From: JADCGM01 sp943368345
Lineage (GTDB): Bacteria > Pseudomonadota > Alphaproteobacteria > Sphingomonadales > Sphingomonadaceae
Assembly: GCA_943368345.1 (NCBI GenBank)
Contig: CALRKY020000016.1
Span: 10,767 to 74,766 of the forward strand
Reading direction: 5' to 3'
DNA: 64,000 nucleotides
Under the pieces are notes generated by a model. That model was given only the letters and a program-made list of their open reading frames with translations, did no database searches and was not told the origin of the DNA. This document shows, one piece after another, positions 52,854 through 62,915 of this stretch; positions within the stretch are counted from its first letter, which is position 1, and the number at the start of each line of letters is the position of its first letter. The translations under genes and the position numbers were made by a program.

Positions 52854-52868
52854 GAACATTACAAGAAC
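52854..52868. promoter_or_regulatory. LexA (SOS) box, alphaproteobacterial type
   Basis: GAAC-ATTACAA-GAAC (the complement reads GTTC-N7-GTTC) matches the half-sites and seven-base spacer of alphaproteobacterial LexA boxes, with TGTTCT-like flanks. It lies in the 238-base gap about 180 bases upstream of the Pro/Arg-tailed gene on the minus strand, the only gene it clearly faces. The remaining gap shows no other feature. Confidence 0.6.
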
Positions 52869-52914
52869 ATTTGTCGCGCTCCATGGGGCCTTTGCGGCGC
52901 TCTGCGGCCATGTC

Positions 52915-53640
52915 CTAGCGCACAAAGCTTGCGCCATTGATATCGAGCACGGCGCCGGTCATCGAAGCGGGGGCGAAGACGGTGAGGTAGACGATGGCAT
53001 TGGCGACTTCGTCTGGCGTGGCGACGCGGCCGAGCGGGATGTCGGCGAGCAGTTTGTCACCGCCCCGGCTCGACAGATAGTCCTCCGCCATGCCGGTCAT
53101 CACAAAGCCGGGCGTAACGGTGAAGCAGTAAATGCCCTCTCCGGCGTGGGCGCGGGCAATGGTCTTGGAAATGCCGACCAGTCCGGCCTTGGCAGCCGCG
53201 TAGTTCATATGGTCCGGACCATCGCCCCGATAGCTCGCGCGGCTGGCGACATTGATGATGCGGCCACGCTCCCCGGTCTCGTTGGCCGCGCGCGACCGGA
53301 AATGCGCAATTGCCTCGCGGCACAGGTCGGCCGGGGCCTGCAGGTTTACCTGGAGGGAGCGCTGCCATTCGGTGCCCCACGCCGCGTCGGAGCCAGCGAG
53401 CGGCGCTGGATTGTAGATGCCGGCATTGTTGATCAGCACGTCGATCCGGCCGTCCAGCCGGTCGAGGGCGGCCTGCCATAGCCGTTTGCCCGCGCCGGGT
53501 TCGGAAAGGTCGGCGGCCAAGACATCGGGGTCGGTGGACCGGGTGCCGTGGCCGATGACACGGCCGTGGCCACCGATGGCCAAAACGGTCGCCGCACCAA
53601 TGCCGCGGGTGCTGCCGGTGATCAAAATATGGCGCGTCAT
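52915..53640 (-). CDS. Short-chain dehydrogenase/reductase
   Basis: A 241-residue classical SDR. ITGSTRGIGAATVLAIGGHG binds the cofactor, NNAGIYNPAP is near residue 90, the catalytic Ser is in NVASRASYRG and the Tyr-Lys pair in NYAAAKAGL near residue 155. It resembles 3-oxoacyl-ACP-reductase-like enzymes of catabolic clusters. It is divergent from an acyl-CoA dehydrogenase operon across 72 bases, so a role in acyl-thioester oxidation is possible. Confidence 0.9.
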   Translation of the reverse strand: MTRHILITGSTRGIGAATVLAIGGHGRVIGHGTRSTDPDVLAADLSEPGAGKRLWQAALDRLDGRIDVLINNAGIYNPAPLAGSDAAWGTEWQRSLQVNLQAPADLCREAIAHFRSRAANETGERGRIINVASRASYRGDGPDHMNYAAAKAGLVGISKTIARAHAGEGIYCFTVTPGFVMTGMAEDYLSSRGGDKLLADIPLGRVATPDEVANAIVYLTVFAPASMTGAVLDINGASFVR

Positions 53641-53712
53641 GCTCGCCTTCCTGTCAGCTATGTAATCCCAGCCTCCCTGTTAGGCTGTGCTGGACAAAAA
53701 GGGGAGCGGATC

Positions 53713-54912
53713 ATGGGAACGCCGGATTGGGTCGAGACGCGCAAGCGGGTCAAGCGCTTCGTTGAGGACAAAGTCTATCCGGCGGAGGATTTGCTGGACA
53801 ATGGCACGCCAGAAGCCGCCCGGGCCGAGCTGGCGCGGTTGATGGCGGAGGCCAAAGCCGAGGGGCTGTGGGCGCTGGGCCACCCCAAGGAGATCGGCGG
53901 GCAGGGCATGCCGTTCATGGATTATGTATATGTGAACGAGGTCATTGGCCGCAGCCAATATGCGATGGTCGCGCTGGGGACGCACAGCCTGCAGGATTCG
54001 ATCATGCTGAACCTGTACGCAGCGCCGGAGTGGCGGGACCGCTATCTGAAACCGCTGGTCGCTGGTGAAGTGTTTCCCAGCTTTGCGATGACCGAGCCGG
54101 ACGTGGCATCGTCCGACCCGACGCAGCTGCGCACCACGGCGACGCTGGAGGGAGACGAATGGGTCATCCGGGGCCGCAAATGGTTCACCACCGGGGCGGC
54201 GGGCGCGGCCTATACCACCGTCATGTGCCGCACCGAACCGGACGGCACCCCGCCGCACAAGGCGTTCAGCATGATCGTCGTGCCGACCGGAACACCGGGC
54301 TACCGCATCGTTCGCGATACGCCGGTGCTTGGCCTGCACCATGGGCTCAGCGGCCATTATGAGGTAGCCTATGAGGATGTGCGGGTCCCGGCGGCCAATC
54401 TGCTCGGCCCGCGCGGCGACGGATTCCTGATCGCGCAGCGGCGGCTCGGGCCGGGGCGGATATTCCACTGCATGCGCTGGCTGGGGCAGGCGCAGCGGGC
54501 GTTTGACCTGATGTGCCGCCGCCTTCACGAGCGGACGGCGTTTGGGGAGAAGCTCGCTGACAAGCAACTGATGCAGAAGCATGTGTTCGACAGCGCCGCC
54601 GAGATTCAGGCCAGCCGGCTGCTGACGCTCGATGCCGCCCGCAAGATTGACGAGGGCGATGATGCCCGGGTCGAGATCGGCATCATCAAGGTGGTCGGGG
54701 CCCAGATGGTCCACAATGTCATCGACCGGGCGATCCAGGTGTTCGGGGCCAAGGGCCTGACCCCGGATACGCCGCTGCACATCATGTACCGCCATGCCCG
54801 GGAAGCGCGGGTCTATGACGGGCCGGACGAGGTGCACATCACCTCGGTCGCCAAGCGGATGTTGAAAGCCTATGCCGGGAATGGGCCGGGCATCGATTTC
54901 GGGGAGCGATAG
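53713..54912 (+). CDS. Acyl-CoA dehydrogenase
   Basis: A 399-residue flavoenzyme introducing a double bond into an acyl-CoA. FAMTEPDVASSDPTQLRTTA near residue 120 and KWFTTGAAGAAYTTVMCRTEP near 157 are FAD and substrate contacts. RRLHERTAFGEKLADKQLMQ near 273 and IQVFGAKGLTPDTPLHIMYRHAR near 340 are the C-terminal signatures. Together with the downstream phosphotransferase it resembles the ACAD10/11-like pairing. The chain specificity is unknown. Confidence 0.93.
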   Translation: MGTPDWVETRKRVKRFVEDKVYPAEDLLDNGTPEAARAELARLMAEAKAEGLWALGHPKEIGGQGMPFMDYVYVNEVIGRSQYAMVALGTHSLQDSIMLNLYAAPEWRDRYLKPLVAGEVFPSFAMTEPDVASSDPTQLRTTATLEGDEWVIRGRKWFTTGAAGAAYTTVMCRTEPDGTPPHKAFSMIVVPTGTPGYRIVRDTPVLGLHHGLSGHYEVAYEDVRVPAANLLGPRGDGFLIAQRRLGPGRIFHCMRWLGQAQRAFDLMCRRLHERTAFGEKLADKQLMQKHVFDSAAEIQASRLLTLDAARKIDEGDDARVEIGIIKVVGAQMVHNVIDRAIQVFGAKGLTPDTPLHIMYRHAREARVYDGPDEVHITSVAKRMLKAYAGNGPGIDFGER

Positions 54913-54915
54913 CGA

Positions 54916-55905
54916 GTGTCAGCCGTCGATCTGCGTCCCCGTGCAGAGGCGGTGTTGCGCCGGGTCTGCGGCAGCCGTGTTTCAGTTGAGACGCTGACTC
55001 CGCTGTCCGGGGGTGCTGCCTCGATGACCTACGCGGTGACTGCAAAGCAGAACGGGCTTGCCTGGCCGATGGTCCTGCAATGTGCGGCCTATGAAGGCGC
55101 AACCCTGTCCCGGGCGACACAAGCCAAGCTGATTCGGCTGGCGGCGACGCACGGCATCGCGGTGCCGACGATTGTCGCCGTCGCGGAGCCCGGTGATGGG
55201 CTGGGTGATGCGCTGTTCGCCGAGTGGATTGACGGCGAGGCACTGGCCCCGAAATGGCTGCGGGCACCGACCTATGCGGCTGCACGCGGGGCGTTGACCA
55301 GCGATTGCGCCGCCGCGCTGGCCAAGCTGCATGCCATGCCCTTGTCGGCGGTGGCGGACATTACTTTGCCGGGAGCGTCCCCTGCGGAAACGCGGGCCGC
55401 AATGTTTGACCTGTACCGATCCTACGGCGTCGACAGCCCGGTGTTCGACCTCGCCTTCGCCTGGCTGGCAGAGCGGATGCCGAGCACCCCGCCGAAGCAT
55501 ATCGTGCACGGTGATTTCCGCAGTGGTAATTTCTTGGTTGGCGCGTCCGGGCTGACCGCGGTTCTGGACTGGGAACTTGCCCATCTGGGGGATCGCCACG
55601 AGGATCTCAGCTGGATCTGCGTCAACGCCTGGCGGTTTGGCGAATGGCGGAAACCAGTCGGCGGTTTTGGCGAGCGCGATGCGTTTTATACCGCCTATGA
55701 AGCCGCTGGCGGGGCGACGGTCGACCGCGAGCTGGCCCGCACCTTTGAATTGTGGGGGACGCTTCGTTGGGGCGTCATGTGCCTGCAAATGGCCCATGCC
55801 CATTTGAGCGGAACGGTCCCATCGGTCGAGCGCGCCGCCATCGGCCGCCGGGTCAGTGAGAATGAGGCCGATATCCTTCACATCCTGAAACATGGGAGCG
55901 TGTGA
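54916..55905 (+). CDS. Aminoglycoside-phosphotransferase-fold kinase, acyl-CoA-dehydrogenase-associated
   Basis: A 329-residue kinase-fold protein. The Brenner motif HGDFRSGNFLV near residue 197 and the metal-binding DWELAHLGDRHED near residue 216 are intact, so it should be active. Homologues fused to or beside acyl-CoA dehydrogenases phosphorylate 4-hydroxyacyl-CoAs so that the dehydrogenase-like partner can eliminate the phosphate. The GTG start lies three bases after the dehydrogenase stop. True antibiotic resistance is unlikely in this context. Confidence 0.85.
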   Translation: MSAVDLRPRAEAVLRRVCGSRVSVETLTPLSGGAASMTYAVTAKQNGLAWPMVLQCAAYEGATLSRATQAKLIRLAATHGIAVPTIVAVAEPGDGLGDALFAEWIDGEALAPKWLRAPTYAAARGALTSDCAAALAKLHAMPLSAVADITLPGASPAETRAAMFDLYRSYGVDSPVFDLAFAWLAERMPSTPPKHIVHGDFRSGNFLVGASGLTAVLDWELAHLGDRHEDLSWICVNAWRFGEWRKPVGGFGERDAFYTAYEAAGGATVDRELARTFELWGTLRWGVMCLQMAHAHLSGTVPSVERAAIGRRVSENEADILHILKHGSV

Positions 55906-56267
55906 TGGGCCATCCATCAGCAGCAGACTTGACCGAGGCGGTGCAGGCGTTTCTACGGCAGGTCGAATCCAGCCTGACGGGGCGGGAGGCCTTTCACGCC
56001 AAGGTCGCGGCCAATGCGTTGGGAATTGTCATACGGGAATTACGCCAGCAACCTGACGCGATTGAGCAAGCGGAGTTATCGCGATTGTTGGGGGGCGATG
56101 CTGACCTGCCGGCTCTGCGCACCGATGTGTCCGAACGACTTCGGGACGGCCGCCTTTCGGCTGAAACCCCCGGTTTGATCGATGCGCTGATCGTGGCGGT
56201 GGCTGCCAGACTGGCGGTGGACAACCCGAAATATTCCACACTGTCCCGCTTGGGAGAATCCACATGA
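55905..56267 (+). CDS. DUF6285-type protein
   Basis: A 120-residue helical protein with HPSAADLTEAVQAFLR, then LTGREAFHAKVAANALGIVIREL. This pattern recurs in small proteins encoded after this kind of phosphotransferase. The function is unknown. ATG 55905 or the overlapping GTG 55902 may be the start, and both couple it to the upstream gene. It overlaps the next gene by four bases. Confidence 0.75.
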   Translation: MGHPSAADLTEAVQAFLRQVESSLTGREAFHAKVAANALGIVIRELRQQPDAIEQAELSRLLGGDADLPALRTDVSERLRDGRLSAETPGLIDALIVAVAARLAVDNPKYSTLSRLGEST

Positions 56268-56698
56268 TTCCAGACCTCGCCAATGTTGATCGTTCGATTG
56301 ACCCAACCGGTGCGCAGGTCCGCAATCTGCGGGATAATGGGCCGGACGGGCCGGTGGTGATGCTCAACCTGTTGAAGTTCCGGAGGCAAGCCAATTACCC
56401 TGTCGACAGTGGCTTCACCGCAGAGAGCGGAGAGGCCGCGTACCGGCAGTATCAGCACGCTTTCGTGGTAACCGCGGGCGCGATCAGTCAGGCCGAGGTG
56501 CTCTATGATGGCCCCGCCCAAAATGTGGTGATCGGCGATCCGGCGTCGGATGCCGCCGATTGGGACAAGATATTGATTGTCCGCTACCCCAGCCGCCAGC
56601 ATTTCCTCGCGATGATGGCCGACGAGAGCTACCGTGCCGCGTTGGTGCACCGCTACGCCGGATTGGAGCGGACGGTTCTTATCCAGTGTGGCGGCTGA
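56264..56698 (+). CDS. DUF1330-family protein
   Basis: A 144-residue dimeric-barrel-like protein. GPVVMLNLLKFR near residue 30, the YRQYQHAF segment and ILIVRYPSRQHFLAMMADESYR near 105 are the family marks. The fold resembles small ferredoxin-like enzymes or carriers, and the role is unknown. It is the last gene of the acyl-CoA dehydrogenase operon, 13 bases from the convergent P450. Confidence 0.82.
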   Translation: MIPDLANVDRSIDPTGAQVRNLRDNGPDGPVVMLNLLKFRRQANYPVDSGFTAESGEAAYRQYQHAFVVTAGAISQAEVLYDGPAQNVVIGDPASDAADWDKILIVRYPSRQHFLAMMADESYRAALVHRYAGLERTVLIQCGG

Positions 56699-56710
56699 CT
56701 CGCCACCGGG

Positions 56711-57949
56711 TCAGTGTTTGCTGATGACGACGGGCAGAACCTTGTACCCGTGCACAAAGCTTTGCGGCACATATTCGGGGTCACCAGTGACACTCACCGT
56801 CATCTTCCGCTTCAGCATTTCTTCCAGCAAAATCTGGATTTGCAGTTCGGCCAGCCGTGCCCCGACGCAGCGGTGGACGCCGAAGCCGAAGGACAGGTGG
56901 CGGCGGGCGTTCGGGCGTTCGATGTCGAGCCTCTCCGCATCGGGGAACACGCTTTCGTCCCGGTTGCCGGACAGATACCACATCACGACCTTGTCCCCGG
57001 CCTTGATCATCTGACCGCCAACCTCGGTATCGACGACACAGGTGCGGCGCATATGGGCGAGTGGGGTTTGCCAGCGGATGATTTCCGGCACTGCCCCCGC
57101 GATCTTCGCGGGATTGGCGATCAGCTTCTCCCATTGGTCGGGATATTGGTGGAACGCATGTGCCAGCCCGGACATTGAGTTGCGGGTGGTGTCATTGCCG
57201 CCCACGATCAGCAGGATGAGATTGCCGATCCGCTCCAGAGTCGGCATGTTCCCCATCGCCTCGGAATGCACCATCATCGAGATGAGATCACCGCTCGGGG
57301 GCAGGGCTTTGCGTTCCGCAAACAACCGGTCAAAATAGGCCAGCATCTCAAAGCCGTGCTGGACATATTGGGGCGCGGTAACCGGGTCGAGCGCGCCTTC
57401 GATGTCGCCGGCAATGTCAGACCAGAAGGTCAGCAGGTGACGGTCTTCCCAGGGGAAATCGAACAGGATTGCCAACATGTCGGTGGTGAGCGGAATGGAT
57501 ACCTGTTCAACCCAGTTGAATTCCTCATCAAACGGCAGGCCATCGAGCAGTTCGGCGGTGCGAACCCGGATCGATTCCGCCATGCGGTTCATTTCGCCCG
57601 GGCCAAATGCCGGAGCGACGACACGGCGCTGCTCGCTGTGTTTCGGCCGGTCCATCGCGATGAACTGCGGGCGATTGATATCGCCAACCTGATCCAGAAC
57701 GGTGATGCCGCCATATTTCATATCGGATGAAAACAGGTCAGGCCGTGCCTCCACCGCCTGGATATCGGCATGAAGGCTGATCGACCAATAGGCCCCAAAA
57801 GGTGTCTGCGGGCAGAAATGTACCGGGGCTTCGGCCCGGAGCTTGGCGAAGACCGGACGCCAGCTGTCGGTGACATAAATATTGGCGTCGGTGACATCGA
57901 GGGTTGCAAGGTCAATACCGCCGTCCGGTTCACGCAATACGGTCGCCAT
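56711..57949 (-). CDS. Cytochrome P450, paralogue of the one at 34.8-36.1 kb
   Basis: A 412-residue soluble P450. The I-helix motif IVGGNDTTRNSMSG and heme loop FGFGVHRCVGARLAELQ are present, and shared stretches such as LAILFDFPWEDR and PLAHMRRTCVVD link it to the first P450. The N-terminal third differs more, as expected where substrate is bound. No redox partner is adjacent. It is encoded opposite the acyl-CoA dehydrogenase operon and upstream of sdh on the other strand. Confidence 0.94.
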   Translation of the reverse strand: MATVLREPDGGIDLATLDVTDANIYVTDSWRPVFAKLRAEAPVHFCPQTPFGAYWSISLHADIQAVEARPDLFSSDMKYGGITVLDQVGDINRPQFIAMDRPKHSEQRRVVAPAFGPGEMNRMAESIRVRTAELLDGLPFDEEFNWVEQVSIPLTTDMLAILFDFPWEDRHLLTFWSDIAGDIEGALDPVTAPQYVQHGFEMLAYFDRLFAERKALPPSGDLISMMVHSEAMGNMPTLERIGNLILLIVGGNDTTRNSMSGLAHAFHQYPDQWEKLIANPAKIAGAVPEIIRWQTPLAHMRRTCVVDTEVGGQMIKAGDKVVMWYLSGNRDESVFPDAERLDIERPNARRHLSFGFGVHRCVGARLAELQIQILLEEMLKRKMTVSVTGDPEYVPQSFVHGYKVLPVVISKH

Positions 57950-58173
57950 GATGCCCGCCTCCTAGGATGATCGATTTCCGAATGGGCGCGGATGTTATGC
58001 CGGAACTGGGGGAGATGCGAGGGCTTAGAATCGATGCAGGAAAATGCGTCGTCCACCGGAAATATTAGGCCGCAATCCGGTAACTCACCGATCCCCAAGA
58101 TGAACGGTTGCGCTCCGCCCCGCAGCGCTTAAAAGCGTTTGCACCACATGCCGCTGTTTTGAGGGTTCACCTT

Positions 58174-58569
58174 ATGGCTTCCGCGCGTCCGCGCCCTTTG
58201 TCGCCGCATCTGTCGATCTTTCGCTGGCGTGCCGCGATGGCGGTTTCAATCGTCCACCGGGTGACCGGCAACGGTCTGGCGACTGTCGGGGTGTTGATTT
58301 TCCTGTGGTGGCTCGTGGCGGCAGCCAGCGGGCAGGAAGCCTATGCCACCTTCTACATGGTCGCCACGCACCCCCTAGCCTATGTCGTCTGGGTGGGGCT
58401 GACCTGGTTTTTCTTCCAGCATCTGGCATCTGGCATCCGCCATCTCATTATGGATACCGGCGCTGGCTATGACCTGCCGACCGCCAAGGCGAGTTCGATC
58501 GCGGTCTTCGTCGCTGGGGTGTTGCTCACCGCCCTGACCTGGGGCTTCATCTTTTATTCGAGGGGCTGA
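58174..58569 (+). CDS. sdhC: Succinate dehydrogenase cytochrome b556 subunit
   Basis: A 131-residue membrane subunit with three helices. RPLSPHLSIFRW and SIVHRVTGNGL near residue 28 form the quinone site with Ser and Arg, and HLASGIRHLIMDTG near residue 88 holds the heme His. It anchors the enzyme and passes electrons to ubiquinone. ATG 58174 begins the family N-terminus. The 224-base gap before it should carry the operon promoter; I see only a short CGCTT/AAGCG dyad there. Confidence 0.93.
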   Translation: MASARPRPLSPHLSIFRWRAAMAVSIVHRVTGNGLATVGVLIFLWWLVAAASGQEAYATFYMVATHPLAYVVWVGLTWFFFQHLASGIRHLIMDTGAGYDLPTAKASSIAVFVAGVLLTALTWGFIFYSRG

Positions 58570-58571
58570 TC

Positions 58572-58952
58572 ATGGGGACAGGAACCGAACTCGGCCGCGT
58601 CCGCGGGCTGGGCCCTGCCAAAGGTGGCGCGCACCATTGGATGGAACACCGGGCAACCGCTGTCGGCAATTTCATATTGTTTGCGTGGTTCATCACCTCG
58701 CTGCTGCGGCTGCCGGACCTTCGCTATGAAACCGTGGTTGACTGGCTGCGCCAGCCGATTGCTGCGATCCCGATGCTGCTGCTGATCGGGTCGGTGTTCT
58801 GGCATTTCCGGCTTGGCATGCAGGTGATGCTGGAAGATTATGTCCATGCCGAGGGCACCAAGCTGTTCAGCCTGCTCGCGCTGAAACTTTATGTCATCGC
58901 AGGCGCGGTCACCGCCGTATTCTGCGTCCTCAAGATCGCATTCGGAGCCTGA
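58572..58952 (+). CDS. sdhD: Succinate dehydrogenase membrane anchor subunit
   Basis: A 126-residue membrane protein with three hydrophobic segments and the conserved HFRLGMQVMLEDYVHAEGTK loop near residue 80, whose His and Asp-Tyr lie at the quinone site. It starts two bases after sdhC and ends four bases before sdhA. Confidence 0.92.
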   Translation: MGTGTELGRVRGLGPAKGGAHHWMEHRATAVGNFILFAWFITSLLRLPDLRYETVVDWLRQPIAAIPMLLLIGSVFWHFRLGMQVMLEDYVHAEGTKLFSLLALKLYVIAGAVTAVFCVLKIAFGA

Positions 58953-58956
58953 ACCG

Positions 58957-60744
58957 ATGGCCGACGCCTACAAGATCATTGATCATACCTATGACGCCGT
59001 TGTTGTCGGGGCCGGCGGCTCGGGCCTCCGCGCCGCAATGGGCATCGCCGAGTCCGGGCTGAAAACCGCCTGTATCACCAAGGTGTTCCCGACCCGGTCG
59101 CACACTGTTGCGGCGCAGGGCGGGATTTCCGCCTCGCTTGGCAATATGGGGCCGGATCACTGGACCTGGCATATGTATGACACGGTCAAAGGCTCCGATT
59201 GGCTCGGGGACCAGGACGCGATTGAATATATGTGCCGCGAAGCCCCGGCGGCGGTTTACGAGCTCGAACATTTCGGCGTGCCGTTCAGCCGCACCGACGA
59301 GGGCAAAATCTATCAGCGGGCTTTTGGCGGCATGACCCAGGATATGGGCAATGGCCCGGCGGCCCAGCGCACCTGCGCGGCGGCAGACCGCACCGGTCAC
59401 GCCATGCTCCACGCGCTCTATCAGCAGAGCCTGAAATACGACACCGACTTTTTCATCGAGTATTTCGCGCTCGACCTGATCATGGAAAATGGCGAGTGCC
59501 GCGGCGTGATCGCCATGTGCATGGAGGATGGCACCATCCACCGGTTCCGCGCTCATTCCGTTGTGCTGGCGACCGGCGGCTATGGGCGCTGCTATTTCAC
59601 CGCGACGTCGGCGCACAGCTGCACCGGTGACGGCGGCGGCATGGTGATCCGGGCCGGCCTGCCGATGCAGGACATGGAGTTCGTGCAGTTCCACCCGACG
59701 GGCATTTATGGCGCAGGTGTGCTGATCACCGAAGGCGCGCGCGGCGAGGGCGGCTATCTGACCAACAGCGAAGGGGAGCGGTTCATGGAACGCTATGCCC
59801 CGTCAGCCAAGGACCTGGCGTCACGCGATGTCGTCAGCCGTTCGATGGCCATGGAAATCCGCGAAGGGCGCGGCGTTGGCCCGAACAAGGATCATATCCA
59901 CCTCAATTTGAACCATATCGACCCGAAAATTCTGCACGAACGGCTGCCCGGCATTTCGGAGACGGCAAAGGTGTTCGCCGGTGTTGATGTGACGCGCGGG
60001 CCGATCCCGACCGCCCCGACGGTGCATTACACCATGGGTGGCATCCCGACCAACCTGTGGGGTGAAGTGGTGACACTGGCCAACGGCAATCCGGACAGTG
60101 TCGTGCCGGGGCTGTTTTCGGTTGGGGAGGCAGCCTGCGTTTCGGTGCACGGGGCCAACCGGCTGGGGTCCAATTCGTTGATCGATCTGGTGGTGTTTGG
60201 CCGGGCGACCGGCAAGCGCATTTCCGAACTGGTGAAGCCCGGGACGGCGCACAAGCCGTTGCCCGCCGCCGCCACCGATTTTGCCCTGACCCGGCTGGAT
60301 GGGTTCCGCAACGCGAGCGGCGGTTCTCCAACCGCCGACGTTCGCACCGAAATGCAGCGGACGATGCAGGCCAATTGTGCGGTGTTCCGCACCGCCGAGG
60401 TTCTGGAGGAGGGCATCGCCAAAATCGACAAGGTGGCGGCGCGCATGGCCGACATCGCCATCACCGACCGCTCGCTGATTTTTAACACCGACCTGATCGA
60501 GACGCTGGAGCTCGACAATATGATGGGGCAGGCGGTCATCACCATGCATTCGGCCGCCAACCGCAAGGAAAGCCGCGGGGCCCATTCGCACGAGGACTAT
60601 CCGAACCGCGACGACAATGAGTGGATGAAGCACACATTGGCCTGGCTCGACGGACCCAAGGTCAAAATCGACTACCGCCCGGTGCACACCTACACGCTGA
60701 CCGAGGAAATCGAATACATCAAGCCGAAGGCGCGGGTATATTGA
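58957..60744 (+). CDS. sdhA: Succinate dehydrogenase flavoprotein subunit
   Basis: A 595-residue subunit oxidising succinate to fumarate. AVVVGAGGSGLRAAMG binds FAD, and RSHTVAAQGGISASLGN near residue 48 contains the His that links FAD covalently. RGEGGYLTNSEGERFMERY near 265 lies in the active-site region and SRGAHSHEDYPNRDD near 550 closes it. Unlike the usual sdhCDAB order, the next gene is an AT-rich unknown and sdhB lies about 2.2 kb further on. Confidence 0.97.
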   Translation: MADAYKIIDHTYDAVVVGAGGSGLRAAMGIAESGLKTACITKVFPTRSHTVAAQGGISASLGNMGPDHWTWHMYDTVKGSDWLGDQDAIEYMCREAPAAVYELEHFGVPFSRTDEGKIYQRAFGGMTQDMGNGPAAQRTCAAADRTGHAMLHALYQQSLKYDTDFFIEYFALDLIMENGECRGVIAMCMEDGTIHRFRAHSVVLATGGYGRCYFTATSAHSCTGDGGGMVIRAGLPMQDMEFVQFHPTGIYGAGVLITEGARGEGGYLTNSEGERFMERYAPSAKDLASRDVVSRSMAMEIREGRGVGPNKDHIHLNLNHIDPKILHERLPGISETAKVFAGVDVTRGPIPTAPTVHYTMGGIPTNLWGEVVTLANGNPDSVVPGLFSVGEAACVSVHGANRLGSNSLIDLVVFGRATGKRISELVKPGTAHKPLPAAATDFALTRLDGFRNASGGSPTADVRTEMQRTMQANCAVFRTAEVLEEGIAKIDKVAARMADIAITDRSLIFNTDLIETLELDNMMGQAVITMHSAANRKESRGAHSHEDYPNRDDNEWMKHTLAWLDGPKVKIDYRPVHTYTLTEEIEYIKPKARVY

Positions 60745-60745
60745 G

Positions 60746-61618
60746 ATGAATCCATTTCAAGGAATGGGAAGTCTAACGAAGAATCCGCTTGGGATTCTAG
60801 CAATATTCCTTGGCGTTTTGTATGGTATTGCGGGCCTACTTTTGGCCTCGCGTCAAGGAAGGCTGCTGCCCCTTAATGAAACTTTGATCACACTTCTTAT
60901 CGTTGTATTTCCGTTGTTTGCGCTTGGAGTATTTGCGTGGTTGGTAGCTAAGCATCACACCAAACTTTATGCACCAAGCGATTTTCGTGCTGACAGTAGT
61001 TTCTTGGGTGTGATCGTACCTCAAACACAAGCTGAGCGTTCAGAGAAAATCGCAAACGACATTGCTGCGGCACAGCTTGAGGTATTGGCACCAGACCTTT
61101 CCTCAGACACTGGCGGTGTATCTGAAAAAATCGAGCAAGGCCAAGAAATTACTATACACAAGAACCTAAACTTAATGGCTTCTGCAAGTGAGCGCAAGGG
61201 GCGCATAATTGCTCTTGAACGGGCCGCGCTGGATAGAATTGAACGGGACTGGGGACTAAAATTAGAAAGGGACGTCGCTCTTTCTACCGAAAATAATCGG
61301 CGTTTGACATTTGATGCAATTCAGTATGTCGGTAGAGAGCTAAAGGCGATTGAAGTATTTGTGACGTCGAATGTAAAGAACATATCGGCAAGACTTCGTG
61401 ATATTTCCGCGCAAATGTTGGCGATTCGGCGTGAAGTTCTCGCCCGAGGGAGAGAATTTACGCCAATAATAATTGTCGTCGTTGATGCTAAGGGTCTAGA
61501 TGCCGGCATTCGCGAAATTGCGCGAGGCCGGGCGATAGCTACGTTCCGTGACGTTGGGGTCGATAATCTACGTATCGAATTTATTGACGCTAGTGAGCTA
61601 GAATATCTCGAACAATAA
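60746..61618 (+). CDS. AT-rich membrane-anchored protein of unknown function inside the sdh locus
   Basis: A 290-residue protein. Two membrane helices (about 14-34 and 44-68) are followed by a cytoplasmic domain. From residue 150 the pattern ALERAALDRIERDWG, LERDVAL, LTFDAIQY (Asp190), AIEVFVTSN (Glu203) resembles the helix-strand-D-E core of restriction-endonuclease-like folds. The usual Lys after Glu is absent (Phe), so activity is doubtful. The ATG is one base after the sdhA stop. Codon use is AT-rich compared with both neighbours, which suggests later insertion. Confidence 0.7.
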   Translation: MNPFQGMGSLTKNPLGILAIFLGVLYGIAGLLLASRQGRLLPLNETLITLLIVVFPLFALGVFAWLVAKHHTKLYAPSDFRADSSFLGVIVPQTQAERSEKIANDIAAAQLEVLAPDLSSDTGGVSEKIEQGQEITIHKNLNLMASASERKGRIIALERAALDRIERDWGLKLERDVALSTENNRRLTFDAIQYVGRELKAIEVFVTSNVKNISARLRDISAQMLAIRREVLARGREFTPIIIVVVDAKGLDAGIREIARGRAIATFRDVGVDNLRIEFIDASELEYLEQ

Positions 61619-61684
61619 TAGTATGTCGATACTTCTGATGTTGGACGCGCTCTATGCTTCGCTATTTTCCGCCAGTCGGTTGGG

Positions 61685-62833
<1,149 letters not shown>

Positions 62834-62915
62834 TTTTCCACTCATAGCAGCATTGGGGCTTGCGCGAACCGGGTTGAACGCATAGCCGAATACCGACGCA
62901 AACTGGGGATCAGGC

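Noticed and set aside
52677..52937. Upstream extension of the Pro/Arg-tailed protein by 87 codons
   Set aside because: The internal ATG at 52676 has a strong ribosome site, and the extension runs through a LexA-type box and is not protein-like.
54916..55905. Aminoglycoside resistance gene
   Set aside because: The kinase fold is right, but the gene is coupled to an acyl-CoA dehydrogenase, which points to acyl-CoA metabolism.
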